Origin: Trichosphaerium sp. ATCC 40318
Lineage: Eukaryota > Discosea > Flabellinia > Trichosidae
Assembly (NCBI GenBank): GCA_038496445.1
Contig: JALMLS010000009.1
Location: 206,161 to 270,160, forward strand
DNA length: 64,000 nucleotides
Reading direction: 5' to 3'
In this document: positions 11,990 to 22,453 of the stretch, piece after piece
Numbering within the stretch: the stretch's first letter is position 1
How the letters are laid out: every line of letters begins with the position of its first letter
Translations under genes and position numbers: made by a program
Notes under the pieces: model-generated
What the model saw: only the letters and a program-made list of their open reading frames with translations
The model's database searches: none
Told to the model about the DNA's origin: nothing

Positions 11990-14460
11990 TTATGGTTGGG
12001 TTACAATGCTTCTAGGCGATTCAGAATTTACAATATTAGCAACATTTCCATTTGTTTTGTTTTTCTTTTTTTCGCGCATGTGCAACGGAAATACTGCCTT
12101 ATTCAGTGGCTCGAAGTACCAGATTAAAAGGATAGCAATTAGTGCCAACAACAATACTCCAACAGAACAGCCAATCATTACGTACATTAAAACATATGAT
12201 CGTTTGTCACATTTCGAGTTGTCAACATGAAACACAGCTGATAGTTTACCTACAAAGTTCTTTAGTTTGTTTTCAGTATCAAGCGTTCTCCTACCTTCTG
12301 CACGCTTTTCTTTTACCGATATTTCTTCACATTCTTCATTTGCTGTTTGGGCATGATATCCTATAAAAGATCCTTGAAAGAACCGTATTAATAGACATAA
12401 ATTTTTAAACAAGTATTACCTGATGTACAATCATTACTGTCGTCTAATGTGAATAGTTTAACTTCATCTCCTGTTTCAACTGATCCGTTTTGTTTGAGTA
12501 GCACAAATCCATTAAAGTGAGCGCAACCTAAAGATCAGTGTGTTCATTACTTCAATCTTTTAATGCTGGTATACCTCTTATAGTGACATTCGTATTGTGC
12601 TCAAAAATTAACCATCCGCTGTCGGAACAAGTGATATTCTCCATTGATACATTTCCTTGAAACGTCATATTTGTGTTAGGGTCAACAACAAGCTCTTGAT
12701 CATCGGGAAGAACCCATATAGATCTCATGCAAGTGAAGTTTTGTGTAGGAGCTGTTCCAATGCATGTAGAATCTAATGTACTTAGACGAGCAGTCGGGTT
12801 GCCATTGAATTGGATGGTAGGTGTAGAGTTTGATAAACTCGCTTCGTTTGGAGGTAGCGTAGTCTCTATAGTGCGCTAAAGCAGTATCAGTATTGTTTTT
12901 GTGGAGTGCAAATTGTACAAACTGATATGCGCCAACATCTATGATTCTGTAGTCTCTTGTTGTATTCTCTAGAGTGTATATGTTATTAACAAAAAGATTA
13001 CAATAATGAAACAGCTTACGAATATCCCATTGTGGTACATCAGGGTCAGCATCTGTTTATATCAGTATGTTAAAAGTTTAAAACAGACAGTACCTGTGAA
13101 CGAAAACACAACATCAGAGGTATTCGTAAGTTGGTAACTACCACTTGCTATATTTTCGAATATGTCTGTGGTATTGAGGAACAAGAAAGAAGGTTGAGGG
13201 TACTCTCCAAAGGCGCTGTACTTATTTGCGAAATCGAACAGAAGTATGTTTTTCCATTGGACTATAACTCGAGATGGGCTTGCCAAATTGTCAATATCTG
13301 TTCTTCACATGTTAGATAGCAACCCCCCAGATTGTTATACGTACTGATGCCAACAGTTACAGATTTTAAAGTCGTATTACAAACATGCGATATTCCTATG
13401 CAACTAAGTACTTTTGTTACTGTTTGTGGTGACAACTTACTGCCAGCGTTTTGTATAACGGTGTTGTAAACGGTAATGGGGTTATTTTGAACACAAAAAA
13501 ACGTTGCGTGAGTTTCTCCTTGTTGCCCAAAAAGGCTACTTCTGTCGACAGACAACGCGGAAGAATCCAAGTATACTAACACTGGTGATACTGTTAGAAT
13601 AATGATTAAAAAACACTAGGTTTACCGCTTGATTCTGCCCTTATTCTCGCATCCTCTATGCGTACATGACTATGAGACATCCTTATAGAATGTAGAGGCT
13701 AAAAATAGAATTAAAAAAAAGAATCACGTGATGTAGAAAATGTAAACCACAATCAGTCGTACCCCTATTGTAAATACTATCATATCATTAAAGTATACTT
13801 GAGAGTGATTTATAAGAATGGTGGAGCGACTGCTTGCAAGTCCATTATCTTTTGCTTTTAAATTCTTGAACTGTACGGAATCTATTACCTGTCAATCAAC
13901 ACATCTGTTTTCTGAAAAAGAACGCACCGGAAGTGTATACTCCTATTAGTGCTTCGGGCGCATCAACGGTTGTCATTGACATGTCTTCTATCGTTATGTT
14001 TTTACAAGCTTCTATTACAAGTCTTGATGCCGTTTGAATACGTATTGAAACGTTGGTAGAGTTAAAAATTGTAATTTGATTAATTGCCAACTACAACAAA
14101 TTAGAAAACAAAATTGCAAGGTTGCCGGTTTTTCTTTTTGGTTTTTGGGTGTACATGAAGTCCGATGAAGAGGCTCACATCGTTTCTGTTTATAATTACA
14201 TCGGAACCCCCCAGAATCGATATTACTCGTATACAATCCAATGATGAGTCACCCTGCCGTATTAATTATTCAAAATCAACAAAAACTCCGGAATCGCGAA
14301 CAGGTGGCCGTACCAGGGCATCATCAAGCGTTGGGTACATAGCATCCGGTACGTCTTGGCATCCACGTGTAGGAAAAGGCGTGTATAAAAACATCACCAA
14401 TAAAACGAGTTGAAAGCTAAGGTTGATGTGCCTTTTTGGAGCAATACAGTTGTGGTACAT
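11990..14460 (-). CDS. Type I membrane protein with beta-helix-like ectodomain, copy B
   Basis: Intact-looking paralog of the gene at 8548-11092. Start at 14460 (MYHNCIAPKRH...) aligns with the start of copy A and gives a signal peptide ending TPFPTRGCQDVPD. Exons match copy A one for one: LDCIRVIS, NVSIRIQTASRLVIEAC, ITIEDMSM, ITVYNTVIQNAGSKLS, PSFLFLNTTDIFENI, VLPDDQELVVDPNTN, ENITCSDSGW. The C-terminus has a helix (YVMIGCSVGVLLLALIAILL) and a basic tail with Lys-rich cytoplasmic segment, stop at 11990. Many N-glycosylation sequons. Function not known; an extracellular beta-helix on a membrane anchor is consistent with adhesion or carbohydrate binding, but this is inference. Confidence 0.7.
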
Positions 14461-15188
14461 GAGAAACACCAAAAATATTATCACTGTATGTGTTATGCAG
14501 TTTTGGCCAGCTGTGTTTTCCTAATGTTCGTTTTAGTCAGGAGTGTATAATAACAAATTACGAGGAATTACCCAACTATTTTGAGGGCGTATTGTAATAA
14601 ACAGTATTAGGTCCTATGGTATCACTAAGTCATGAGTTTTCGGGTTTAGCAGGAGCGAACCTTCGAATTATCAAGTAGATAGACTAATAGAGAGCAACAA
14701 TTACCCTGCGTGAAACTAAATACGATGGAATGTACCAACAATACAAAACGGAGTTGTGGGTACCAGCGGAATATGTAGTTGCTGAGGGATTCTAGTGAGG
14801 ACAAACAGGTTTGTTCTTTTCGCGACAAATATAGTTTTAGTTTTTTCAACAATGTCCTGGTCTCAAGAAGTCACGTTCCGAATGTTTGCCCCACAATTTA
14901 TTCCCAATCTATACTGTAACCCAACCAATAGCAAGCTGCGATACGAACAATTGTGTTCAGGCGCAGTAAGAGGTGCTATCACAAGACCTGGAAGCAAAAA
15001 TGGCTATTACCTATTCTTGCTTGGTGTTCTTTGTAGGTTGAAGTTCTCTAATTGATTTTAAGTTGAAGCTTTGACACGGGCCAGGCTTGCATCTTGGGGA
15101 CTTGATATTTAATAGTAGAAACCTTTGTGATTGATTTCTGCGTTAGTTGAAGTCAATTTACGAAAACTCCCAAATCGATCACACGCGA
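14461..15188. other. Intergenic with one unassigned open frame
   Basis: Divergent promoter space between copy B (minus) and the PA-7TM gene (plus). A plus frame at 14795-15055 contains SWSQEVTFRMFAPQF and could be a missed exon, but I see no start, splice context or homology that supports it. Confidence 0.4.
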
Positions 15189-17032
15189 ATGCTTCGCGGA
15201 GCTTTTGAGTTCGCAATATTCCTGCTATACGTTAGAGGACTTGTAACAGTTGTAAATGAATCATCTGGCAATACAACAGCAGAAATTGAGTCATGGCCTC
15301 TATTCTTCGGTAATAACGATGTTAACTTCCCTACAATACACAATGCAACAGTGACGTCTCTTAAAGACGCCTTTTCAGGTGGGACAACAGAAATTCTATA
15401 TTTACTCGTCTTCAAAACCTCACGATGCGCAAGGATGCGTGGTATTCATGCCGCCTGATAAAAACACTGCAGGAAATATTTTAAGAGCCAGGGATGCAGG
15501 CGCAATCGCCGTCATCATACGTTATAGTAGCGAGTTCGTTTCGGGAGGCTGTGGCATGTACTATATTTACCGTACGGTTTGGTGGCTTTAATCTTTTTGT
15601 GTAAAATGATTTAATTATTGGGAAATATTTTGGGGTTTTTTTTTTGATTGTGTTTCGATTGATTAACTCATAAAGGTAGGAAATGGAATAAGAGAATTGA
15701 ATGTGCCTGTTTTAGAAGTGGCGGAGAGGGACATTGGCCTCACCAACGATAGTACCTTTACAGCGACCATTACGTCAAGTAAATTTGCTTGTTTTTAAAA
15801 TGTACAATTTCTAATAGTCCTAGCACCAAACACGTGTCAGAATTATTTTAATGGACCCGAATTTGGTCTAATACAAGCTGTGTTGCTTCTATTATGTGTA
15901 TCGGCTGAAGTACTGTGTGTTATAAGGTGCGGTATTTGCGGCTTTTTATTTGATTGATTAATATTGTTAGATTAGTGCAATACTACAGGCGAGGACGCCT
16001 GTTTAAACTGTCACTCGCCGTTGTTGCCATAAACATAGAAATAGTATCAAACTTGTGTAATATCAGATATAGATGAGCGTTGTCGTATCATCCTAACTGT
16101 TCGTTGTAGTGAAGTTCATTTACCTCGTCAACTTTCTTGGTTCACGTCAATTGTATCATAATTTATTCGATGACTTCATGCTTGCTATTTCATTTCCTCT
16201 TTCTACCATCACAAATGTCATGATTATTATGTATTGGTACTGGCCACGTGTATTACATCTTTCTTTAATTTACGTATAGGCACGAAGCACTTGTTGCTAA
16301 GGCTGTAAAGATCAGTGTTTTTCTCAAAACAAGAGTGTTCAGGATTGCGTTTATAATACTGAGTATTGTTCTGGTTAGTATTGAGCTCATTTCAGCTTTT
16401 GTCCGCGTCACGACTGCGCTTGTAATTACACTTTATTTGCCTCAAGTGACTAATTTCATTGCCAATCTTGTGACACTCATTTATGGTGCAGTCATTTTGA
16501 TTAAGGTACCTTCCTTTCAGCTTTTAATCTATGTTTTAAAGGGCCTAGGTGTACCAACGTGCACGTGGAGTAGAGGATAACTCAAATTCAAGTCTTTTAC
16601 GGAAGGTGGTAACTAACAATATGTCACGTGACTAACACGTGATATTAGATTTTATTGCGATTAACGACGAACACGTTCCTCTTGTCTCTCATGATGATCA
16701 GTATTCTTGCATTGGCGATCCCTCCACCTAGGAGAATAGCAACAAGAAAAACAGTTTATACTTTTGCATCTATTTATGCATCACAAATGTCTTTGTCAAT
16801 TCTACAAGTGCGTCTAATAAATAGTCTAGGTTTCGTATTATCATTGACTTCCATGTAGATATACTCTTTTAAACCACCTCCAAAAACCAAGACATCATCT
16901 AATATGACTAGTGGAAACAGATCTAAGCTGACCTTATCAGATAAAACAAGTGTAACGGCAACACCTATGTCAAAAATTTCAAGTATCCACCCTACCTCAA
17001 CAATACAAAAAGATTTTGTGCTGAATAAATAA
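15189..17032 (+). CDS. PA-domain seven-transmembrane receptor-like protein
   Basis: The start at 15189 (MLRGAFEFAIFLLYVRG) gives a signal peptide. The ectodomain ends in a protease-associated (PA) domain: AQGCVVFMPPDKNTAG, ILRARDAGAIAVIIRYSS, then VPVLEVAERD. Seven hydrophobic helices follow, beginning LIQAVLLLLCVSAEVLCVI and ending YTFASIYASQMSLSIL, then a Ser/Thr-rich cytosolic tail ending DFVLNK at 17030-17032. Exon joins were chosen to keep frame: a 28-nt intron at 15351-15378, and a 35-nt intron at 16075-16109 whose donor is GAGCGT. No GxGD motif is seen, so it is not a signal-peptide peptidase despite the PA domain. A G-protein-coupled-receptor-like role is inference from topology. Confidence 0.75.
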
Positions 17033-17359
17033 TTGTACTTCTAAATACTCAGTATCAAGATCAACCACCTTCTGCATCAATCAATCAATCATTTGTTTTA
17101 CATTTATTTCTACACGAAAAATCTGAGCATGAATTGACACACGCCCTATTCATACGCGTTTAGTAGTACACGAAGATGATACTTAGAAATCAAGTAATGC
17201 TGTATCGCATAATGTATCTGACACTATGCGAAACAGCAAGTTCACTTCCCCACTCTGTCCGATTCTCTTGGGGAATATGCTAGAATAGTGATCATGAGCC
17301 AAAACGTGTTGGTAGCTATCACGCCATAAGATCTGATATCGCGTGTTGGTCATGTAGCG

Positions 17360-17720
17360 TATTGTTTATTAAGGAACATTGTTCAAGATATTATCATGCA
17401 CTGGTATTTGCAAGGTAGATTCGTGCAGCAAAGTGGAGAAGAAGTTGCCTTTATCACAATGACAGCACCATAAATGAGTGTCACGAGATGGCAATCTGCA
17501 GTAAATAAAGTGTAATTCGCCGAGTAAAGATGATGTGAGCTCAACAACAATCAAACAATACTTAGATTATTTATTTTCACAAAACAAACACAATACATCC
17601 TGTACTAGACCAAATTCGGGTCCATTGAAATAATTATGACACGTGTTCGGTGCTAGGAATACTAGTAAAATGTTCGCAAGTGTTCATTTTAAAAAACAAG
17701 GAAGTTACTTGACGTAATGT
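17360..17720 (-). pseudogene. Broken inverted partial copy of the PA-7TM gene
   Basis: Minus-strand sequence around 17590-17715 repeats the PA-7TM gene segment 15765-15890 almost exactly (CGTCAAGTAA, an intron-like gap, CCTAGCACC.AACACGTGTCA, AATGGACCCGAATTTGGTCTA). Minus 17430-17490 repeats the later segment encoding VTLIYGAV. The parts between are missing and frames are interrupted, so this is a decayed duplicate in opposite orientation. Confidence 0.65.
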
Positions 17721-17788
17721 TCATCGTGCTGTATGGAATTTGTCTAGAATTATTTTCAATACAATGAGAGGCCATATAACCAAGCTGT

Positions 17789-18294
17789 TCATGCAAACAC
17801 CAAGGTAAAATAGCAAGACATAGTAAGAACTATCTTCAGGCTTAGATTTTCTATGACAAAGTTAGTGATGAAGGTTGGCATTAAAACAAAAAAAAGAAAA
17901 GCGTACATCAACATGTTTGTTGCTTGAGTAACAAACTTAAGTTCGACTGTAATCCGAAAAAAAGCAATTGCAATGGCAAAGGGTAGTACAACGAAACTAG
18001 GGAATATTGATACTAGCCCATACTGTACAACACTGATAGAAACTGACAACCAACTGATAATCCTCACGTGGTTCTGTGAAAGAAAAGTATAAGCAATATC
18101 AATCTCTGTAAATCGATTATCAAACGTTGTAAATATGTTTATTCGCGTACCAACCAATCGGGAAACTGTACTACACCATGTATAGCTGGATTTATTTCTT
18201 GCAGAATTGCTGCGCGTATAAAACACGAAAATAGTGTTCCCAAGTCTACTCTTCCAACAAAAAAGAAGATGTATTGCACAATTGATGTAAACAT
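17789..18294 (-). CDS. Hypothetical multi-pass membrane protein
   Basis: From an ATG at 18294 (MFTSIVQYIFFFVGRVDLG) the minus strand reads through IRAAILQEINPAIHG to a GTACGC donor and continues in a long hydrophobic frame: ISWLSVSISVVQYGLVSIF, VVLPFAIAIAFFRITVELKF, MLMYAFLFFVLMPTFITNFV. At least four membrane segments. It may belong with the broken PA-7TM copy just downstream, but I could not align these helices convincingly with the intact gene. No family recognised. Confidence 0.4.
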
Positions 18295-18507
18295 CGCCAA
18301 ATAAGAAAAAATAGCGTTTCAATCAGAAATTCCACTTAACTCGTAACTAACGACTTAACTCATCTATCAACGCTTTTCCACTTTTGTTCTGGGTTAACGA
18401 TCACCTTGGAAGCAAGTGGACATAGCATGAACATAAAACAAGAGAAATATTGCAATAGCTAAAAGGCTTAATCACATGGCGGTTACGTCCATTGAGTAGC
18501 ATGTTTA

Positions 18508-19890
18508 TTACCATTCATAAACATAAGCATAAGATAGTACTTGACTCTTTGTAGGACCTCCTGCTGGCTTTCCGTTATCATCAATACATTTCTGACCATT
18601 AGGTGCTACTGTATCGCCGTTTCTCCATACTACGATATAGATTAGTCACTGTATAACACCTCCATTTACATACCAATAGTACCATTGCTATTCCAAGCAA
18701 TTGGGTCTTCGTAGTGAAATCTGTAGGCTGAGACTTCAGATTGACCTTCCACAATAGTCAGAACAACCACTTCATTATTCTGTGCGTACCTGCTGCTCTA
18801 TCGATGTGTGTTAGACCAGATACTGGCAAATGGAAACCACCGCCATTAAAATAGTAAGCTGAATCGAAATAATCCTCTGTTCCAGAACTGAAGCGAACAA
18901 ATCAGCTTTTTCAAGTTTTGTTAAAGCATCGTCCTACCTCAAGAGCATCTTTGGTCTACCATCAAGATGAGCTCTAAGACAACCCTACAAATAACGTATG
19001 AGAATCTAAGAAAACTCCCACAGGTAACCACTGTAAACTTCGTACTTCTAGGAAATGCAAGTTTTCCGATTGTACAGACAACATAACTGCGAAAAATAAT
19101 CCCGATGATGTACTCTGTACGAGGTTTATCTTTTCTAATGGGTTATAGGTTCCATTATTTTTGTAAACTTTCAGGTGAGAACTACGTAATGTTACTAGGA
19201 AAATTCTTCCAAAAAAAAATCACGTGACATACTTTGGAGGTAATTTAAACCCGTCAACATGCACAGGCAAGTTCTCTGCACCTCGAACAATAAACCAGAA
19301 TTTTCCCTCAGGGTCTGAAGCAGCTTGTTGAACCGAGACACGAAGAGAGGAGGTAAATGGTATCCTGATATCTTCAAGAATGTCAGAAGAAAACAACCAA
19401 ACTAGAGACGTACTATTAAACACTGCACCACCTTTTGCTCCCTACAATAGCAGTTATAAATAAAGTGTTCGTTTTTATGTCCGTACTTTTCCAATGAATT
19501 GAGTGCCCCAAGGACTTTCGCTATCGTCGAAACCAATCCCAACGGAGAAGTCAGCAATAAGCTCAACAGTTAAACTTGGATTGTCATCAATGTAAAATCG
19601 AACAATGGCATTGTTCACGTGGGCTGAAACAAAAAAGTCAGACGAATTTTCCTAATGTTCGTACGTCCTGTAATCCACCAGTGGTTGACAGCAGCGCCAT
19701 CCGAACCTTGTACAGTATGCGTGAAGCTATTTGAACAGTTTAGAAAAAATCAGTTTAGAAAAGCGCATTACACGGTTTGTTCTTCGTGTCCAAGCGTTCC
19801 CACGGATACTGCTGTGCCAAAAGGCACCGGAATAGCATTTGCGACCGCGCTGATAGTACTAATCAAAATAAAGAGCGTCAGTACGTTCAT
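18508..19890 (-). CDS. Secreted DUF2961 / GH172-family protein
   Basis: The start at 19890 gives a signal peptide (MNVLTLFILISTISAVANA). The mature protein follows the DUF2961 pattern: NHWWITG, ADFSVGIGFDD, GKGGAVFN-like KGGAVFNSTS, RIPFTSSLRVSV, FWFIVRGAENLPV, LHFLE, RAHLDGRPK, SGTEDYFDSAYYFNGGG, GLTHIDRAA, VSAYRFHYEDPIAWN and the end SYAYVYEW, stop at 18508. DUF2961 proteins make up glycoside hydrolase family 172, which includes fructan- and arabinan-related activities, so a secreted glycan hydrolase is likely; the exact substrate is not inferable. At least seven exons. First of four consecutive minus-strand secreted genes. Confidence 0.85.
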
Positions 19891-20441
19891 TACTATCAAT
19901 ATTTGTATGTGTCTGCGGTTGTTGACGTCAGAAATACCACTTTGTTGAAGAAAGGTGACTTTCTGTTTTTTAGCACGTGACACATTTATACAGTAGCGAT
20001 AGTGTCGAAACACGGCAAAGTTTTTCTGGAAGCTTTCAACTTTTGCTTGTGTTTTTTGCCTTTATCATGGCTTGATTTTCTTTCTTTTTACTTTCACGTG
20101 AAAGAGTTATAGAAATTAGGTTTTGTACAACTGTGTAGCTCACAAATTACACGTCATCACTACACAACAACATCTTTTCAATACATCATCTCTTACATCT
20201 TTACAGTGTTTTATCTCTTTTTTTCATCTGTTCAGCTGTTCACGCGTGTTGGAAGAGTGAAAGTCCGTAAGGGTGCTTTTGTAAGTACCTTATTAAAAAC
20301 ACACAGCCATTAGGTCTTCATTTGAAAAAACTAATCTCAAAAATCAAAGTGTAGAGCAGGTAAAACATTTATTTATGCCGTATAAATATACATCCACGTT
20401 GCAATATCATTTCCTTGTATTAGAACCAGTCTGTCGGAAAA
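19891..20441. other. Intergenic between two secreted hydrolase-type genes
   Basis: Promoter region of the GH172 gene plus the 3' flank of the DUF1593 gene. It contains CACGTG near 19975 and 20095. No exon seen. Confidence 0.5.
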
Positions 20442-22079
20442 CTAGACGAACCAGTCAAGACGTGATTTCCAATCTGTCAAATAGTTTACTCTCCACTTGT
20501 TTACAGTCTCAATTGCGGTATTAAATGAACCTTTCTCGCAGCTATTAGCCTAACTAAGTTGCTTTTTAAACGTACTCTTGTCACCCCAGTAATTATTTCC
20601 GTGTGGTAGTTTAACTAAGACGAATGATCAACAAACCTCTGGGCTAAATAAAGAAAATAACAAAATGTGTTACACACCGAAAGAACCTCCCCAATGTTCT
20701 GATGTTGGATCGCTTGCGTTTCCTTCAGAGTGTAAGAAATATAATCAACTGTTAAATTCTCACCTCGCAATAAGTAAAGAATGCTTGCCATATCACCCTG
20801 TAGTTAGTTTAACATTCAATAAAATACTCTAAAGTTAACCTCTTTCATTGACACGTGACAGTTATTGACATAAAAATCACCCAACGGTCCATGACCCTTT
20901 ATGTGGGTATCAACGAAAGTGACGTCACCCATATCACCAGTTTGATTACCACCTTCATAGATACCCCTAAAGGAAAAATTCGTTAAGCTTTTGTCACTGT
21001 TTGATTTGCAATTACCGAAAAGTTGTGTTTGCTTCAATCCTTAACAAATAAGTTACTTTTGTTTCTCTATACTGCCTGCGTACCACCACAATTTCGGAAA
21101 ATTTTCGTATATGTAATTTCTTGAATACGGGTCATGCTGTGTATTCCATGATCCAACGCAATACCTTATTTCATTGTTAAAGTAGTCTTAGAAAAAAAGC
21201 GAAAAACCCACACTCTTAGTTTGTTTACTATCGATGGTTCGTCATGAAGAGCTTGTGCTATAGATTTTGATTACTAACTATACTCTATAGAAAATTGAAT
21301 TACCAACATCAGCCAAACCACCTCCAGTAATGACATAGACAGGTCGTTCGTCATCCTGAAACAAAAGATTAGAATAAGAAAAAAAAGCGAAAGAAGTTTA
21401 GTTTGTCAAATCCGCACCTGCATAGCAATACTAATTATAGCTTTACTACCATTCGTGGGTGCACCTCAATATTCTAGTTAATGAAATAAATAACATACAT
21501 TAGCTTACCCCATCCTTGAGATCCAGGAGATGTCTTTTTTCCTAATCGATGTGAGGCTAAGCAAAACCAAAGTTTCATGCAGTACCAGCATGCACCTTTG
21601 ATCTCAATTCTTGGGCTGTGGGGTAGTTCGATTTATGCTTTTCTAGAACAGGGAAGGCACCATCGTAGGCTTCGAATGCCTTATAGAAAGACTGAACGCC
21701 TCCATTGAATGGTGTAGTAGTAATGAACGCTTAACAAAAATAAAAAATTATTGCGCTAGTAAGAAAAGTCACCTTCAATGTCAAACTCGTTAACGTAGAA
21801 TAAAAAGTTTGCTATGAACTGATAGTCATCGCAGTCGCTACCTTTTAGTCGTAAATCGCAGAGTTAGGTGCTAATCGATCAGTACCTCCAATGTCATCTG
21901 TGTAAATGAGCCTAAAGCGTTGTCCATCAAGAGCACCACCTGTTGGTGTCGTTTTATAAGAATTACAGCTCGTCGGTTATAATCCTTGTACCTGAAGGGT
22001 TTGCGGGCATAAAACACAAGCTCGTATGCACTAAACACGAAACTAGCAACACTACATTACAAACAAGACTGTGTCGCAT
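20442..22079 (-). CDS. Secreted DUF1593 nucleoside-hydrolase-like protein
   Basis: Start at 22079 (MRHSLVCNVVLLVSCLVHT) is a signal peptide. The spliced protein matches the DUF1593 family, which shares the nucleoside-hydrolase fold and often occurs in secreted carbohydrate-related proteins: FRLIYTDDIGG, SDCDDYQFIANFLFYVNEFDIE, GVQSFYKAFEAYDGAFP, NYPTAQELRSK, PVYVITGGGLADVG, EIRYCVGSWNTQHDP, GDMGDVTFVDTHIKGHGPLG, MASILYLL, EHWGGSFG, and C-terminal WRVNYLTDWKSRLDW, stop TAG at 20442. The Asp-rich cluster DDIGGSDCDD is the expected metal site. About ten exons. The true substrate is unknown. The neighbours are also secreted carbohydrate-active proteins. Confidence 0.8.
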
Positions 22080-22453
22080 GATTGTGCGGGTTTTGATTAT
22101 GAAACACGTGACTAGAAATGACTTCGGTAAAAAAGTAGAGAAAAGAAATAAAAATACTCACAAAGTTTGACTTTCTCTCGCATGTCGTGTAAGGTCCGCC
22201 TCACTCCAACAGCGATTGTTAATGCGGTGTTGGCGTAGTGTATAATATACGACACGCACATGCAATGAACTGACATGTATCAAAGTTCGGTGTTTGCTAG
22301 ACCAAACTTTCTGAAGAATACTGCGTTTTTTTATATTTCTTTATCAGAAAGCAACTAAAGTTCAACAGCAGTGGACGATTATACAACAGTTTAGGAAATA
22401 GATCCGTGTTTATTTTTCTACAGTGAGTAATTACTCTATCAGTGATAGTGAGT

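Noticed and set aside
14795-15055. Possible separate plus-strand gene
   Set aside because: No ATG at the frame start, no homology and no convincing splice sites.
15189-17032. Signal-peptide-peptidase-like protease
   Set aside because: PA domain plus many helices suggested it, but neither the YD nor the GxGD catalytic motif is present.
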